A stretch of 57,062 bases of DNA from a bacterium (GCA_026394195.1 JAPKYS010000050.1:1-57062), one strand, 5' to 3'. Positions 10,562-19,574 are shown, counted from the stretch's first letter. A program made the numbers and translations. The notes: generated from the sequence alone by a model not told the origin.

Positions 10562-10954
10562 TTGTCTGCCAGTATCCTGATCGTCGATGACGAAGAAAAT
10601 ATTTGCCATTACCTGATGGAACTCTTCCAACTGGAAGGGTGGAACGCTGATGCCGCCTTCGACGGTTATGAGGGGGTGAAGAACGCCTCTGACAGGGATT
10701 ACGACGTCATCGTCATGGATATCATGATGCCCCGGATGACCGGTATCGAGGCGACGCGCGAAATCATCCGGCGCAAGCCTCAATCGAAGATCGTCGTCAT
10801 CACGGGAGCTCCCTACCGTAAACATGCACAGGAAGCGTTGGAAAGCGGCGCCAAGCTCTTTATCAAAAAGCCTTTTTCCTCGGAAAAGATCATTCAAGCC
10901 ATTCGCGATCTCATGGGTGTTCTCGAACCCACTCCCAACGCGGTCGTTCAGTAA
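10562..10954 (+). CDS. Single-domain response regulator (CheY-like receiver)
   Basis: A 130-residue stand-alone receiver domain that would be phosphorylated by a histidine kinase not present here. The acidic pair D9-D10, the phospho-acceptor D53 (in VMDIMMPRMTG), T81 and K103 (KKP) are all in place. There is no output domain, so it works by protein contact or as a phosphorelay intermediate. I chose the TTG at 10562 because GGGAGGAG lies directly upstream; the ATG at 10451 would add 37 unconserved-looking residues and has no ribosome site within reach. A strong terminator follows, so this is a one-gene unit. Confidence 0.85.
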   Translation: MSASILIVDDEENICHYLMELFQLEGWNADAAFDGYEGVKNASDRDYDVIVMDIMMPRMTGIEATREIIRRKPQSKIVVITGAPYRKHAQEALESGAKLFIKKPFSSEKIIQAIRDLMGVLEPTPNAVVQ

Positions 10955-10981
10955 TAGTTCATTTTAAGCGATTGAGATACT

Positions 10982-11010
10982 ATCCCCAGTCATCTGGGGA
11001 TTTTTTATTT
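10982..11010 (+). terminator. Rho-independent terminator after the response regulator
   Basis: A perfect 8-bp stem ATCCCCAG/CTGGGGAT with a TCAT loop is followed by TTTTTATTT. It lies 27 bases after the stop codon. Confidence 0.88.
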
Positions 11011-11139
11011 AGCACTGCGCATACTACTATTTCTGAGGTTCATTTTACGGTTAATGAGACAGCCTTCAGGCATTCAAACCCGGATAGGACCAACGAACCT
11101 CCCTTGATCGAGCCTTCAACGCTTTAAAAAAGATTAAAC

Positions 11140-11168
11140 TTGCTTTTTAAGTTGATGAAGTTTATATT
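11140..11168 (+). promoter_or_regulatory. Promoter of pepT
   Basis: TTGCTT (11140-11145) and TATATT (11163-11168) separated by 17 bases, giving a leader of about 50 bases. This matches the -10 box also used by feo and tol. Confidence 0.6.
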
Positions 11169-11227
11169 TAGGCTATCCGACTGACACGACTGAATCGATT
11201 TAAATTTTCTAAAATAAGGACTATGCC

Positions 11228-12487
11228 ATGGGATTAACCAACGAAATCAAATCCTTTCTGGAAGCTGAGGCGCTGAACCGCTTTCTGCGTTACGTCAAAG
11301 TTTACACCACTTCCGATGAAACCATCACGACGACGCCGACCAGCCAGCGCCAGTTTGACCTGGGACGCATCCTGGAAGGAGAACTTAAAGACCTGGGGTT
11401 GAAGGACGTCATTTTAGACGAATTTTGCTACTTGTACGCCACACTCCCCCCCAGCCCCGGAGCGAAGGGTACCCCTATCGGCTTGCTGGCCCACCTGGAT
11501 ACCTCCGGCGCCGTCAGCGGTGAAAACGTCAAACCGATCACTCATGCCAAATATGACGGTTCATCATTGCGCTTCCCGGATGACCCAAAACTCGAAGTGT
11601 CGGTGGCAGAATGTCCCGAACTGAAGCAATTCATCGGTGATGACATCATCACGGCTTCAGGGACGACACTGTTGGGAGCAGATGACAAGGCCGGGATTGC
11701 TGAAATCATGGCGGCATTGGCAGCCTTCAAAAAATTCCCGCAGTTGCCGCACGGTGAGATCCGCGTTTGCTTCACTCCGGATGAAGAGGTTGGTATGGGC
11801 ACCGCCAAAATTAATCTGGAGAAGTTGCCCAAGTACTGCTACACTCTGGATGGCGGCGAACCTGGCGAATTGGAGGCAGAATGCTTTGACGCCTGGGGAG
11901 CCACTATTACTTTCAAAGGAATCAGCGTCCATCCTGGTTTCGCTAAGAACAAGATGATCAACGCCGCAACAGTAGCGGCACGATTCTTGGCTTTCTTACC
12001 GGAATACGAGACTCCGGAACACACGGAACTGCGTGAAGGATTCTTCCACATTACCGGCCTGAGCGGCACAGAAGAAGAAGCACAGGTTAAAATGATCATC
12101 CGTGACTTTGTGACGCCCAACAATGAAAGACGGATGGATCATCTGCGCAAAATCAAGGACATTTTCGAGTTCCGGTATCCGGGATTGAAAATCGACCTGG
12201 ATCTGAAGCACCAATATCAGAACATGTGGCAGGTCATGAAGGAACACCCCCAGTCGGTGGAAATCGCCCGGAAGGCGATGATCGCCGCGGGAATACAGGT
12301 GCAGATGAAGGCTATTCGCGGCGGGACGGATGGATCGAAACTGAGCCTGATGGGGCATCCCACTCCGAACCTTTTCGCCGGAGGCATGCTCTTCCACTCC
12401 CGCAAGGAATGGATCGCAAAATCAAGTTTGCGGCTGGCTGCTGAAACTATCGTCCACCTCGCGGAAGGATGGTCGAAGGTCGGGTAG
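11228..12487 (+). CDS. pepT: Tripeptide aminopeptidase (peptidase T, M20B)
   Basis: Cytosolic dizinc peptidase releasing the N-terminal residue of tripeptides. The family's metal ligands are visible: H89 and D91 in LLAHLDTSG, D152 in LLGADDKAG, the catalytic/metal pair E186-E187 in TPDEEVG, and the DGGEPGELE segment. The lid domain and a C-terminal GGTDGS and LFAGG follow. At 419 residues it is the normal length. TAAGGA lies before the ATG. It has its own promoter and is followed by a hairpin terminator, so it is monocistronic. Confidence 0.95.
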   Translation: MGLTNEIKSFLEAEALNRFLRYVKVYTTSDETITTTPTSQRQFDLGRILEGELKDLGLKDVILDEFCYLYATLPPSPGAKGTPIGLLAHLDTSGAVSGENVKPITHAKYDGSSLRFPDDPKLEVSVAECPELKQFIGDDIITASGTTLLGADDKAGIAEIMAALAAFKKFPQLPHGEIRVCFTPDEEVGMGTAKINLEKLPKYCYTLDGGEPGELEAECFDAWGATITFKGISVHPGFAKNKMINAATVAARFLAFLPEYETPEHTELREGFFHITGLSGTEEEAQVKMIIRDFVTPNNERRMDHLRKIKDIFEFRYPGLKIDLDLKHQYQNMWQVMKEHPQSVEIARKAMIAAGIQVQMKAIRGGTDGSKLSLMGHPTPNLFAGGMLFHSRKEWIAKSSLRLAAETIVHLAEGWSKVG

Positions 12488-12516
12488 GTTCAAAATATCC
12501 GGATGAAGAGTTGGCA

Positions 12517-12546
12517 GGGCGCAGATTGACAAACTGCGCCCTTTCT
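12517..12546 (+). terminator. Terminator after pepT
   Basis: A perfect 8-bp GGGCGCAG/CTGCGCCC stem with a 9-base loop and a TTTCT run, 30 bases after the pepT stop. Confidence 0.75.
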
Positions 12547-12562
12547 CATGAGCGAAGATTGG

Positions 12563-12578
12563 TGGCTTATTTGAGCCA
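12563..12578. promoter_or_regulatory. Third copy of the 16-bp palindrome TGGCTyA..TGAGCCA
   Basis: TGGCTTATTTGAGCCA differs by one base from the reverse complement of the tandem palindromes at 13642-13681. It sits downstream of both pepT and the lipoprotein gene, with no promoter recognised nearby. Confidence 0.4.
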
Positions 12579-12629
12579 CAACGCTAAGTACATCCTCTAT
12601 TTTATAGTCCGGAAATATGCTGGCGCTCG

Positions 12630-12713
12630 AAAATTATTTCCGCGTTTGTTTCGATCAAGGAGGCTGGATCGCCCTCGATCCAGCTTTAGCGGGGTGGAGA
12701 CCACCCCACCTCC
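12630..12713 (+). repeat. Dispersed intergenic palindromic repeat, copy 1
   Basis: Contains two hairpins: CTGGATCG-CCCT-CGATCCAG (12664-12683) and GGGGTGG-AGA-CCACCCC (12691-12707), preceded by AATTATTTCCGCG. A related copy lies in the opposite orientation at 28058-28129. It occupies the intergenic region between pepT and the lipoprotein gene. Confidence 0.7.
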
Positions 12714-12752
12714 TTCATACTGGTAATTTGAAAGTGCTCTTCATGGTTAGTA

Positions 12753-12788
12753 TAAAAACAACCGGGCTGACCCAATGCGGGCCAGCCC
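12753..12788 (-). terminator. Terminator after the lipoprotein gene
   Basis: On the minus strand a 10-bp stem with one mismatch (GGGCTGGCCC / GGGTCAGCCC, GCATT loop) is followed by GGTTGTTTTTATA. It starts 33 bases after the stop. Confidence 0.75.
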
Positions 12789-12820
12789 AGCTGCGGAGGC
12801 AGAGATGAAGCGTGCAGAAT

Positions 12821-13501
12821 TTATAAGCTTGAAGCGACGACGTATCTGCTGAAGTGGTACAGGTTGAATTCGATGTATTCCTGAGCCAGATTGACCGTAC
12901 CACCGATGTATTCGTACTCGTTTAACTGCTCGTTCCAGTACCATATGGTCAGATCTTCCGGCTCTACGTTCTGTAGATCACAATCTGAGAAGTTGATATG
13001 TCCGTGCTGGGCGCCGTTGAAGTAGATGCCGTGCGGTTCATATTCCACCCAGGGTTCGTCCAGATCAGGCTGATAGATTCCGATCCAGGTGCTGTACGGC
13101 AGACCCCAGGGGGAGAACACAACGCCACTGAAAGTTGGATTCGCTGGTATAGGCGCGCCCTTGCTCAGCCAGACGGAACCGCCCTGAGACTTATTGATGA
13201 ATTTATAGATGTAGTTCGGACCGACAAACTGGGGTGGATCATCGATGACACGAACCGGATCAGGCGTGGTCAAGTGGATGAACTGGTAGCCGGGAGGAGG
13301 ATTATTGGCGGCTTCCGGGTACTGATAGTGGGTGATCTCCAAGGGAGGCGTTTCCTGATTCAAATCATCCGTCGGCGCCACCAGCGATGAATTTCCAGTC
13401 TCAGACGAGATCTCTTCCACTTTGGTACAACCGGTCAACAACAGCCCCAGGCTTAGCAGAGCCACAAGCATCATTTGAATTGTTAGGTTCTTCGCTGTCA
13501 T
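12821..13501 (-). CDS. Lipoprotein with a ZU5-like/IPT-like beta domain
   Basis: A 226-residue predicted lipoprotein of unknown role. The ATG at 13499-13501 is preceded by AGGAGG with ideal spacing; the frame extends 12 codons upstream without support. Residues 1-25 are a lipoprotein signal with the lipobox LLTGC (Cys25). The rest has the pattern of small secreted beta domains seen in ZU5-type proteins, ending in NLYHFSRYVVASSL. The gene is isolated, has a terminator, and carries a sigma-54 promoter with upstream tandem palindromes, so its expression should depend on an enhancer-binding activator. It is divergent from lptD. Confidence 0.78.
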   Translation of the reverse strand: MTAKNLTIQMMLVALLSLGLLLTGCTKVEEISSETGNSSLVAPTDDLNQETPPLEITHYQYPEAANNPPPGYQFIHLTTPDPVRVIDDPPQFVGPNYIYKFINKSQGGSVWLSKGAPIPANPTFSGVVFSPWGLPYSTWIGIYQPDLDEPWVEYEPHGIYFNGAQHGHINFSDCDLQNVEPEDLTIWYWNEQLNEYEYIGGTVNLAQEYIEFNLYHFSRYVVASSL

Positions 13502-13551
13502 GATATCCTCCTTGAAGACATTCGGTCGCATTTGCATTCGTCAGTCATTAA

Positions 13552-13568
13552 GGCAATCAATGTGCCAA
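13552..13568 (-). promoter_or_regulatory. Sigma-54 (RpoN) promoter of the lipoprotein gene
   Basis: The minus strand reads TTGGCAC-N5-TTGCC, with GG (13565-13566) and GC (13553-13554) separated by exactly 10 bases as sigma-54 requires. The predicted start is about 13541, 40 bases before the gene. No equally good sigma-70 promoter is seen here. Confidence 0.72.
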
Positions 13569-13641
13569 AAGCTATAAATAATTGATTATATTGGTAATAA
13601 GAAACATTATTCTTTACGAAACCTGTTCTCAAGACAGCAAT

Positions 13642-13681
13642 TGGCTCAAATGAGCCATAGTGTACTGGCTCAAATGAGCCA
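13642..13681. promoter_or_regulatory. Two tandem 16-bp palindromes, candidate enhancer sites
   Basis: TGGCTCAAATGAGCCA occurs identically at 13642-13657 and 13666-13681, a 24-base period. They lie about 100-140 bases upstream of the predicted sigma-54 start at 13541, the normal position for NtrC-type activator sites. They also lie 50-90 bases before lptD. Confidence 0.65.
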
Positions 13682-13730
13682 TATCCCTAAAACTCGTCTG
13701 ACCCGGTGCTCGCCAAAAGTTATCTTGCAT

Positions 13731-16412
13731 ATGAAGGGGAAATCCCTTAAATTAGAAGCCATGTTTCGCAGCTATCTCCTCCTCCTGATTATTGCCCTCG
13801 GCTGGTGCGGAATCTCCAGGGCGCTTTTCGCCCAGACCAGCATCCCGGACTCTCTCCAAGCTGACAGCACCCGGATTGCTCTGCCGGTCGTTCCCATCGT
13901 CGCGGCGCCGGATTCTGCGCTGGCAGATACAACGCAACCCGCTGCCTCTGAAACCGACACCACCATCCAATACTCAGCCCGATCCATCGAATTCCTCGTC
14001 GACGGTAAGCGCACCTTCCTGCGCGGGAACGCCCAGGTTACCTATAAAAAGATTAAATTGCTGGCTGAGCAGATCATTGTGGATTGGGATAATAATCAGG
14101 TCATCGCCAGCGGAGTGCCGGATACGCTCTGGGCAGACTCGCTGAAAACGGTTATCGATACCGTCATAGTCAAAGGCAGGCCTGTCTTTTCGGAAGGCGA
14201 CCAGGAGATCATCGGTGAGCAGATGACTTATAATCTGAAGAGCGGCAAGGGGCGGGTTACTTCAGGTACGACCCGGTATCTGGACGGATACTATTGGGGA
14301 GCGGCTCTGAAGAAGGAGAATTCGGAGGTACTCTACGCCGGTCCGGGCAGTTTCACCACCTGCGATAAAGCTGACCCGCATTATCGCTTCCGCTCGGAAG
14401 AGATGAAATTGATGGTGGGGAACAAGGTGGTTGCCAAACCCCTGGTGCTCTATTTCGGTGACGTGCCCGTGGCAGCTATCCCCTTCGGAGTCTTTCCGGC
14501 GCGCAGCGGCAGGCAGTCGGGCATTATTATTCCGAACTACGGCGAAAGCGGCGTGCAGGGTCGCTTTCTGCGACACTTAGGGTACTATTGGGCAACCAAT
14601 GACTACTGCGACTTCACCGGGTCGCTGGATTTTTACGAAAAATCCGGATTTCTGCTTTCGGGCAGAGGACGATATAATTGGCGGTATCACCTTTCCGGAA
14701 CGGTAGATGGTGCGTACATCAACCAGCACTACGGCGATGTGAAACGACGCCGCTGGGAACTCAAGGTGGGGCACGATCAGACTATCGATCCATTTACCAA
14801 GCTGCGCGTGGATGCCAATATCGTCAGCGACGGCAGTTATTATCGGGATTACTCCTTCAACTTCAATGAACAGCTTTCGCAAACGCTGCGCTCGGATGCC
14901 ACTCTGACTCGCAACTTTCCCGATGGGAAGAACTCAGTATCACTGAATTTGCATCACGAACAGAACCTCGCCAACGAGGAAATTTCCCAGGATATTCCGC
15001 GCATCACCTACCGGCACGGGCAAACTGCCATTTTCCCAAAGGCGAAAAAAGCGCCCGACGACACCACCAGCAGTGAACCCCTGTGGTTCAACAATATTTA
15101 TTATTCCTTTACCAGCGAAGCCATTCACCGTCGGATACTGGATCAACAGACTTCGCTCGGTGACACGTCTCTGATCCAAAACCGCCGCATGGCGGCAAAA
15201 CACACCCTTTCCATGAACAGCCCGCAAAAAATCTTCAGCTACTTCAGCATTTCGCCCAGCCTGAACGTCAACGAAATGTGGGTCGGTGAAACCTGGGATT
15301 ACCGCAAGAACTCGTTGGGCGAGAAGATCAGCGGATTTGCGGCGCGGCATACCCTCAGCACAGCGCTGGGATTGTCCACCAAGCTCTACGGTTTCTGGGT
15401 CAACCCGCTCCCCGGAGTCGAAGCCATCCGGCATACAGCATCCCCGAGTATCTCCTTCAATTACACACCGGATTTCTCCGATCCTGCCTGGGGGTATTAT
15501 CAGCAAGTCACCGATTCGACCGGCGCAGTCACGTCGAAGGACCGCTTCTACGGCGCTCTTTATGGCGGGACGCCCAAAGGCAAATCGATGTCGTTGGGAA
15601 TGCAGTTAGCCAATCTTTTCCAGATGAAGTATGGATCCGGAGAGAAAAAGAGCACACGTGACCTCTTCAATCTGAATTTTTCCACCAGTTACAACCTGGC
15701 TGCGGACAGCATGAACTTCGCGCCTTTAAGCAGCAGCTTCCGCGCTGATCCCATTGATCGCTCCAGCCCGCTGGGTCCATTGAAATCTCTTTCGATCGAT
15801 TTATCCACCACGCACAGCTTTTATAAATTTGCTTCGGGGCACGAATACAACAACTACTATTTCGATCCCCGCAAGGGTAAAATTCTGCGGTTGACCAGTT
15901 TTGACATTTCGGCGAATTCAGGAATTTCTCTGGGGAAATTGCTGTACAATCCGGAAGAGGTGCGCGTTGAAGACAACCAGCCTGTCGTACAGACCGCAGA
16001 GGATCAGGTGCTGCAGGACAGCATCTTGATGCCGGTCAACAAGCCGTCGCTGCCCAAGGACTGGTATTTGGGAACGGTCCCCTGGGATTTACAACTCTCT
16101 TTTCATTATACTTCAAGTCGTTATAATCCGTCTAATCCTATAGAGACCTTCTGGATGAATGCGGCGATAGACGCGTCCATCATGCCGAACTGGCAGATCA
16201 GCTACAACACCCGCGTCGATCTGGTCAATCAGAAGGTGGTATCAGCGGGGTTGACCATCTACCGGGATCTGCACTGTTGGGAAGCTCGCCTGGTCTGGAA
16301 TCCTTTAGGGATCGGGCAAGGATACTACCTGCGCATCAACGTCAAGACTTCGCAGCTTCAGGACGTCAAGGTGGAGCGCCGTCGGGGTCAAGGAACGTTT
16401 ATGGGGTTTTAG
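13731..16412 (+). CDS. lptD: LPS-assembly outer-membrane protein LptD (OstA)
   Basis: Outer-membrane beta-barrel that inserts lipopolysaccharide into the outer leaflet. After the signal peptide (FRSYLLLLIIALGW region, cleavage near FAQ) and a short linker, about residues 80-200 form the OstA/LptA-like jelly roll (GNAQVTYKKIKLLAEQIIVD), followed by the LptD barrel with ARSGRQSGIIIPNYG and alternating strands to the end. About 893 residues, in the usual range. The start is uncertain: ATG 13731 and ATG 13761 are both possible and neither has a good ribosome site; the longest frame would begin inside the palindromes. No LptE or Lpt ABC genes are nearby. Confidence 0.88.
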   Translation: MKGKSLKLEAMFRSYLLLLIIALGWCGISRALFAQTSIPDSLQADSTRIALPVVPIVAAPDSALADTTQPAASETDTTIQYSARSIEFLVDGKRTFLRGNAQVTYKKIKLLAEQIIVDWDNNQVIASGVPDTLWADSLKTVIDTVIVKGRPVFSEGDQEIIGEQMTYNLKSGKGRVTSGTTRYLDGYYWGAALKKENSEVLYAGPGSFTTCDKADPHYRFRSEEMKLMVGNKVVAKPLVLYFGDVPVAAIPFGVFPARSGRQSGIIIPNYGESGVQGRFLRHLGYYWATNDYCDFTGSLDFYEKSGFLLSGRGRYNWRYHLSGTVDGAYINQHYGDVKRRRWELKVGHDQTIDPFTKLRVDANIVSDGSYYRDYSFNFNEQLSQTLRSDATLTRNFPDGKNSVSLNLHHEQNLANEEISQDIPRITYRHGQTAIFPKAKKAPDDTTSSEPLWFNNIYYSFTSEAIHRRILDQQTSLGDTSLIQNRRMAAKHTLSMNSPQKIFSYFSISPSLNVNEMWVGETWDYRKNSLGEKISGFAARHTLSTALGLSTKLYGFWVNPLPGVEAIRHTASPSISFNYTPDFSDPAWGYYQQVTDSTGAVTSKDRFYGALYGGTPKGKSMSLGMQLANLFQMKYGSGEKKSTRDLFNLNFSTSYNLAADSMNFAPLSSSFRADPIDRSSPLGPLKSLSIDLSTTHSFYKFASGHEYNNYYFDPRKGKILRLTSFDISANSGISLGKLLYNPEEVRVEDNQPVVQTAEDQVLQDSILMPVNKPSLPKDWYLGTVPWDLQLSFHYTSSRYNPSNPIETFWMNAAIDASIMPNWQISYNTRVDLVNQKVVSAGLTIYRDLHCWEARLVWNPLGIGQGYYLRINVKTSQLQDVKVERRRGQGTFMGF

Positions 16413-16467
16413 GTGACGCGGGGTATTCCCCAGCCTTGATGATAGTGAACCACAAAACTTAAACTTC

Positions 16468-16530
16468 CGTCGGGGTCAGGGGCGACCCCGACTATGCCTG
16501 TGCGTGTAGGGGCGCATGGCATGCGCCCGG
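16468..16530. repeat. Pair of intergenic hairpins between lptD and the OPT gene
   Basis: GTCGGGGTC-AGGGGC-GACCCCGAC (16468-16491) and GGGCGCAT-GGC-ATGCGCCC just after it. They resemble the hairpin pair at 18544-18605 and other GTAGGGGCG-type palindromes in the window. No thymine run follows, so they are repeats rather than a clear terminator. The rest of 16413-16646 shows nothing recognisable. Confidence 0.5.
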
Positions 16531-16646
16531 TCCATTCTAAGCGAATCAAATGTAATCTTAATTAATTAATAACCATCATCCCTAGAACGGGCGGATTGCA
16601 ATAAGCATGAAGATGAACTCTTCCCACATCACAATATAAAACTACT

Positions 16647-18443
16647 ATGAATACCACACACTCCGAGCTGACACTGCGAGCAGTGGTTTCCGGACTGTTC
16701 GTGGGCTGCCTGATCGGCGCCTCCAATATCTGCATCGGTTTGAAGATCGGCTGGACCTTTGGCGCTTCCATCACTGCCGCAGTGGTCTCCTTCGCCATCT
16801 TCAGAACCATTGCCGGGAGCCTGAAGCGCCCCTACGACGCCAAGGAAAACCTGATCACCGCCACGGCAGGATCGTCCGCGGGGACGATGGCTTCCGCTGC
16901 CGGGCTGACTGCCTGCATTCCTGCCCTCGAGCTGATTTTAAAGGAGCAAGGCAAACCGCCATTGACCTACCTGCAGCTCATCATCTGGGGGATCTCCATT
17001 GCCTTTTTGGGAGTCTTCTTCGCGGTGCCGCTGCGCAGGCAGATGATCGTGGTGGAAAAGCTGCGCTACCCCACCGGAACCGCCGCCGCCGAAACCATCA
17101 AGGCGATGTACGCTTCCGGGGCGGAAGCGGTTAAGAAGGCGCGGGTGCTCTTTTACGCTGCCGCCTTCGCCGCTCTGCTGAAAATTATTCTATCGTTCAA
17201 ACCGTTCCACCTGGGCGGTCTGGAAGAGTTGTCTTTCAACGATTTTGGCCTGGGGTCCTGGGGGATATTGGGTCTTGGATTTGCCGTGCTGACCATCGGC
17301 GTCAGCTTCTCACCCATGATGTTAGGAGCAGGCGTCCTCATCGGACCAAAAGTGGGATGGTCGCTCTTCGCCGGATCGATCCTCGCCTGGGGGATCATCA
17401 CGCCAATCCTTAACCATATGGGGTTAATCGAATACACCGGAGGCAGAACCATCTTCAGAGACGCTCTGAAGTGGATTCTATGGCCCGGAGTCGCCTTGAT
17501 GGTCACATCGGGATTTACCAGTCTGGCGATGCAGTATAAAACCATCGGCAGGACGTTCTCATCACTGAAGGGAATGACCTCGAAAGGTAAAGGGGGCGAG
17601 GTTGAAGAGGATGATGCTCCGGACCCCTTCCCCATGACCTGGTGGTTCATCGGGCTGGCGTTGGTGATGGTGCTGACGGCGGGATGCGCCTGGTGGTTTT
17701 TCGGCATCAAAATCTGGATGAGCCTCCTGGCTATTATCTTATCGATGCTCATTGCCAGCGTGGCGGTGCGTGCCACGGGCGAAACCGACATCAACCCGGT
17801 GGGCGCCATGGGCAAGATCACACAGGTGATCTACGGCATCCTCGATCCGGGCAAGATCACAACCAATTTGATGACGGCGGGCATCACCGCAGCCGGAGCC
17901 AGTCAGTCCGGCGACTTGATGCACGATCTGAAAGCAGGGTACTTGCTCAAGGTTTCCATTAAAAAGCAGGTCATTACGCAGCTTATCGGAGTGGTAGCGG
18001 GCGTTTTTGTGGCGGCGGCGGTTTACCGGCTGATCACGGCGGCGTACGAGATTCCAGGCGAGGACTTCGCGGGACCGGCGGTGGTCGCCTGGCACCTGAT
18101 GGCGAAGGTGTTGGTGGAAGGCATCAAATCGCTGCAACCCAGCGCGCTGTGGGCTGCGGTCATCGGAGGGCTGTTGGGCATCGCCATCCCCTTGCTGGCG
18201 TTGATCAAGCCGCTGCGCAAATGGCTGCCATCACCGATCGCGCTGGGAATCGCCTTCATCGTCCCGGCTTACAATTCGCTGGCGATGTGGCTGGGGGCGC
18301 TGTTGATTTACCTCTACAGCCGCAAGCAGGCTGACCGCGTGGACCGTTATTCCGCTTCTCTGGCATCGGGACTGATCGCCGGCGAGGGGTTGATGATGGT
18401 CGTGGTGGCGCTGCTGCTGATCTTGGGGGTGAAGTGGGTGTGA
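16647..18443 (+). CDS. OPT-family oligopeptide/metal-chelate transporter
   Basis: A 598-residue inner-membrane transporter of the OPT superfamily with about 14-16 membrane segments. The N-terminal LTLRAVVSGLFVGCLIG and NICIGLKIGW motifs, the internal NPVGAMGKITQVIYG and the AGITAAGASQSGDLMHDLK segment are typical of bacterial OPT proteins. These carry oligopeptides or metal-chelates by proton symport; the substrate cannot be read. No binding protein is adjacent. It is a single gene, convergent with the propeller gene at 18610. Confidence 0.92.
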   Translation: MNTTHSELTLRAVVSGLFVGCLIGASNICIGLKIGWTFGASITAAVVSFAIFRTIAGSLKRPYDAKENLITATAGSSAGTMASAAGLTACIPALELILKEQGKPPLTYLQLIIWGISIAFLGVFFAVPLRRQMIVVEKLRYPTGTAAAETIKAMYASGAEAVKKARVLFYAAAFAALLKIILSFKPFHLGGLEELSFNDFGLGSWGILGLGFAVLTIGVSFSPMMLGAGVLIGPKVGWSLFAGSILAWGIITPILNHMGLIEYTGGRTIFRDALKWILWPGVALMVTSGFTSLAMQYKTIGRTFSSLKGMTSKGKGGEVEEDDAPDPFPMTWWFIGLALVMVLTAGCAWWFFGIKIWMSLLAIILSMLIASVAVRATGETDINPVGAMGKITQVIYGILDPGKITTNLMTAGITAAGASQSGDLMHDLKAGYLLKVSIKKQVITQLIGVVAGVFVAAAVYRLITAAYEIPGEDFAGPAVVAWHLMAKVLVEGIKSLQPSALWAAVIGGLLGIAIPLLALIKPLRKWLPSPIALGIAFIVPAYNSLAMWLGALLIYLYSRKQADRVDRYSASLASGLIAGEGLMMVVVALLLILGVKWV

Positions 18444-18543
18444 GGTTGCGGAGGGCTGTATAGAAATCTATCCGAGAATTTTTAACCACCCGATTTATGG
18501 TTTTCGCTAATTAACTTAACAGGACCAAATTCCCATCCATCAA

Positions 18544-18605
18544 GGGCACAGCACGCTGTGCCCCTACGCCACGGCATAATCGGGGTCGGAGACGACCCCG
18601 ATTAT
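18544..18605. terminator. Hairpin pair between convergent genes; the second is terminator-like
   Basis: GGGCACAGC-AC-GCTGTGCCC (18544-18563) is followed by a perfect 13-bp stem around a GAGA tetraloop (18576-18605), which ends in ATATTTT on the plus strand. The location between convergent stop codons suits a bidirectional terminator. The sequence also belongs to the local palindromic repeat family. Confidence 0.5.
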
Positions 18606-18609
18606 ATTT

Positions 18610-19488
18610 TCACGGCTTCAAATCCGCTATCCAGATGCGCCCATTGGCGGCGAAGGCAACCTTCTTACCATCCGGTGAAATGGCTGGATCGGTGGCGATG
18701 GCGGGCAGGCTTTCAGTCAGATTCTGCCGCCCGGTACCATCCGATTTGATGTAGAAGATATCTCCGGCAGTGAGGTTCTTGCCGTCGTTGCGGGTCATAT
18801 CGAAGAGGAGGAACGACCCGTCGGGCGACCAGACGGCGTTGTTGCCGTGTCCCACCGGCACAGAGGCTCCGGAAACCAGGTTGACCATCACCAGCCCGTT
18901 CTGAGCCGTTTCGTAGGCGACTTTGTCTCCCTGGGGCGACATGACCGGCAAGCAGCACCCCTTGAAGATCACCGGGGAGATGCGCTGAGGCTCAGCTTCT
19001 TTGCGCACCCGGTAAATCACTTCGCCATCCTGGTAAACCCACCCATCCGCCGATTTGACGATCTCTTTACCGGAGGCATCCCAGGACCGCACCGTATCAG
19101 GAAACTGAACCCGAATAGCGCCATCATACCAGATCGGTAATCCCAAAGTTTCTGCAGAAGCCAGCAATTGGGGATGCAGCGTGGAATCGACCATCCAGAG
19201 TTCACGCCCCGAATCAACTACCTTTTTGAAGAAAATATTACCGTTGGGGGCAAAGGCGAACTTGAATCCAATCCCCGCGCCTTTTGCGACCGGTTTGATG
19301 GATCCGTTCAAGCTATTGATCTGAAATATTACGGTGAAGTTGGGGATGCTGCAGTAGAGTTTGCCGTCAGGGGACCATTCCGGAGAGATGCAGTAACTCG
19401 TTTGCGGGGAGATCGGGTTGGGGTTGGAAAGTTCCGCGGCAAGGAGCGAGGCGGGCAGGAGCAGTAAAAGCGTAAGAGCGGTTTTCAT
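18610..19488 (-). CDS. Exported TolB-like beta-propeller protein
   Basis: A 292-residue protein with signal peptide (KTALTLLLLLPASLLAAE) starting at ATG 19486-19488; a longer frame adds 18 residues before the signal. It has WD40/TolB-type blades: SPEWSPDGKLYCS, VMSPQGDKVAYE, AVWSPDGSFLLFD and AISPDGKKVAFA. It lies directly downstream of the tol-pal genes on the same strand, with a weak terminator in between. It is shorter than TolB and lacks the TolB N-terminal domain. A periplasmic protein-binding scaffold is the likely role; partner unknown. Confidence 0.75.
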   Translation of the reverse strand: MKTALTLLLLLPASLLAAELSNPNPISPQTSYCISPEWSPDGKLYCSIPNFTVIFQINSLNGSIKPVAKGAGIGFKFAFAPNGNIFFKKVVDSGRELWMVDSTLHPQLLASAETLGLPIWYDGAIRVQFPDTVRSWDASGKEIVKSADGWVYQDGEVIYRVRKEAEPQRISPVIFKGCCLPVMSPQGDKVAYETAQNGLVMVNLVSGASVPVGHGNNAVWSPDGSFLLFDMTRNDGKNLTAGDIFYIKSDGTGRQNLTESLPAIATDPAISPDGKKVAFAANGRIWIADLKP

Positions 19489-19550
19489 GGCGGTTCCAGG
19501 AGCAGGCTCTGGGGCGAGCAATACCACACCAGGTGACGGCATCCACCGGC

Positions 19551-19574
19551 TAAAAGGACAGGCGGAGACCGCCT
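19551..19574 (-). terminator. Weak terminator after cpoB
   Basis: Minus strand: AGGCGG-TCT-CCGCCT followed by GTCCTTTTA. It separates the tol-pal operon from the propeller gene downstream, perhaps incompletely. Confidence 0.4.

Noticed and set aside
13681..13735. A sigma-54 promoter for lptD on the plus strand
   Set aside because: TTGCAT occurs near 13725 but no GG lies at the required 10-base spacing.
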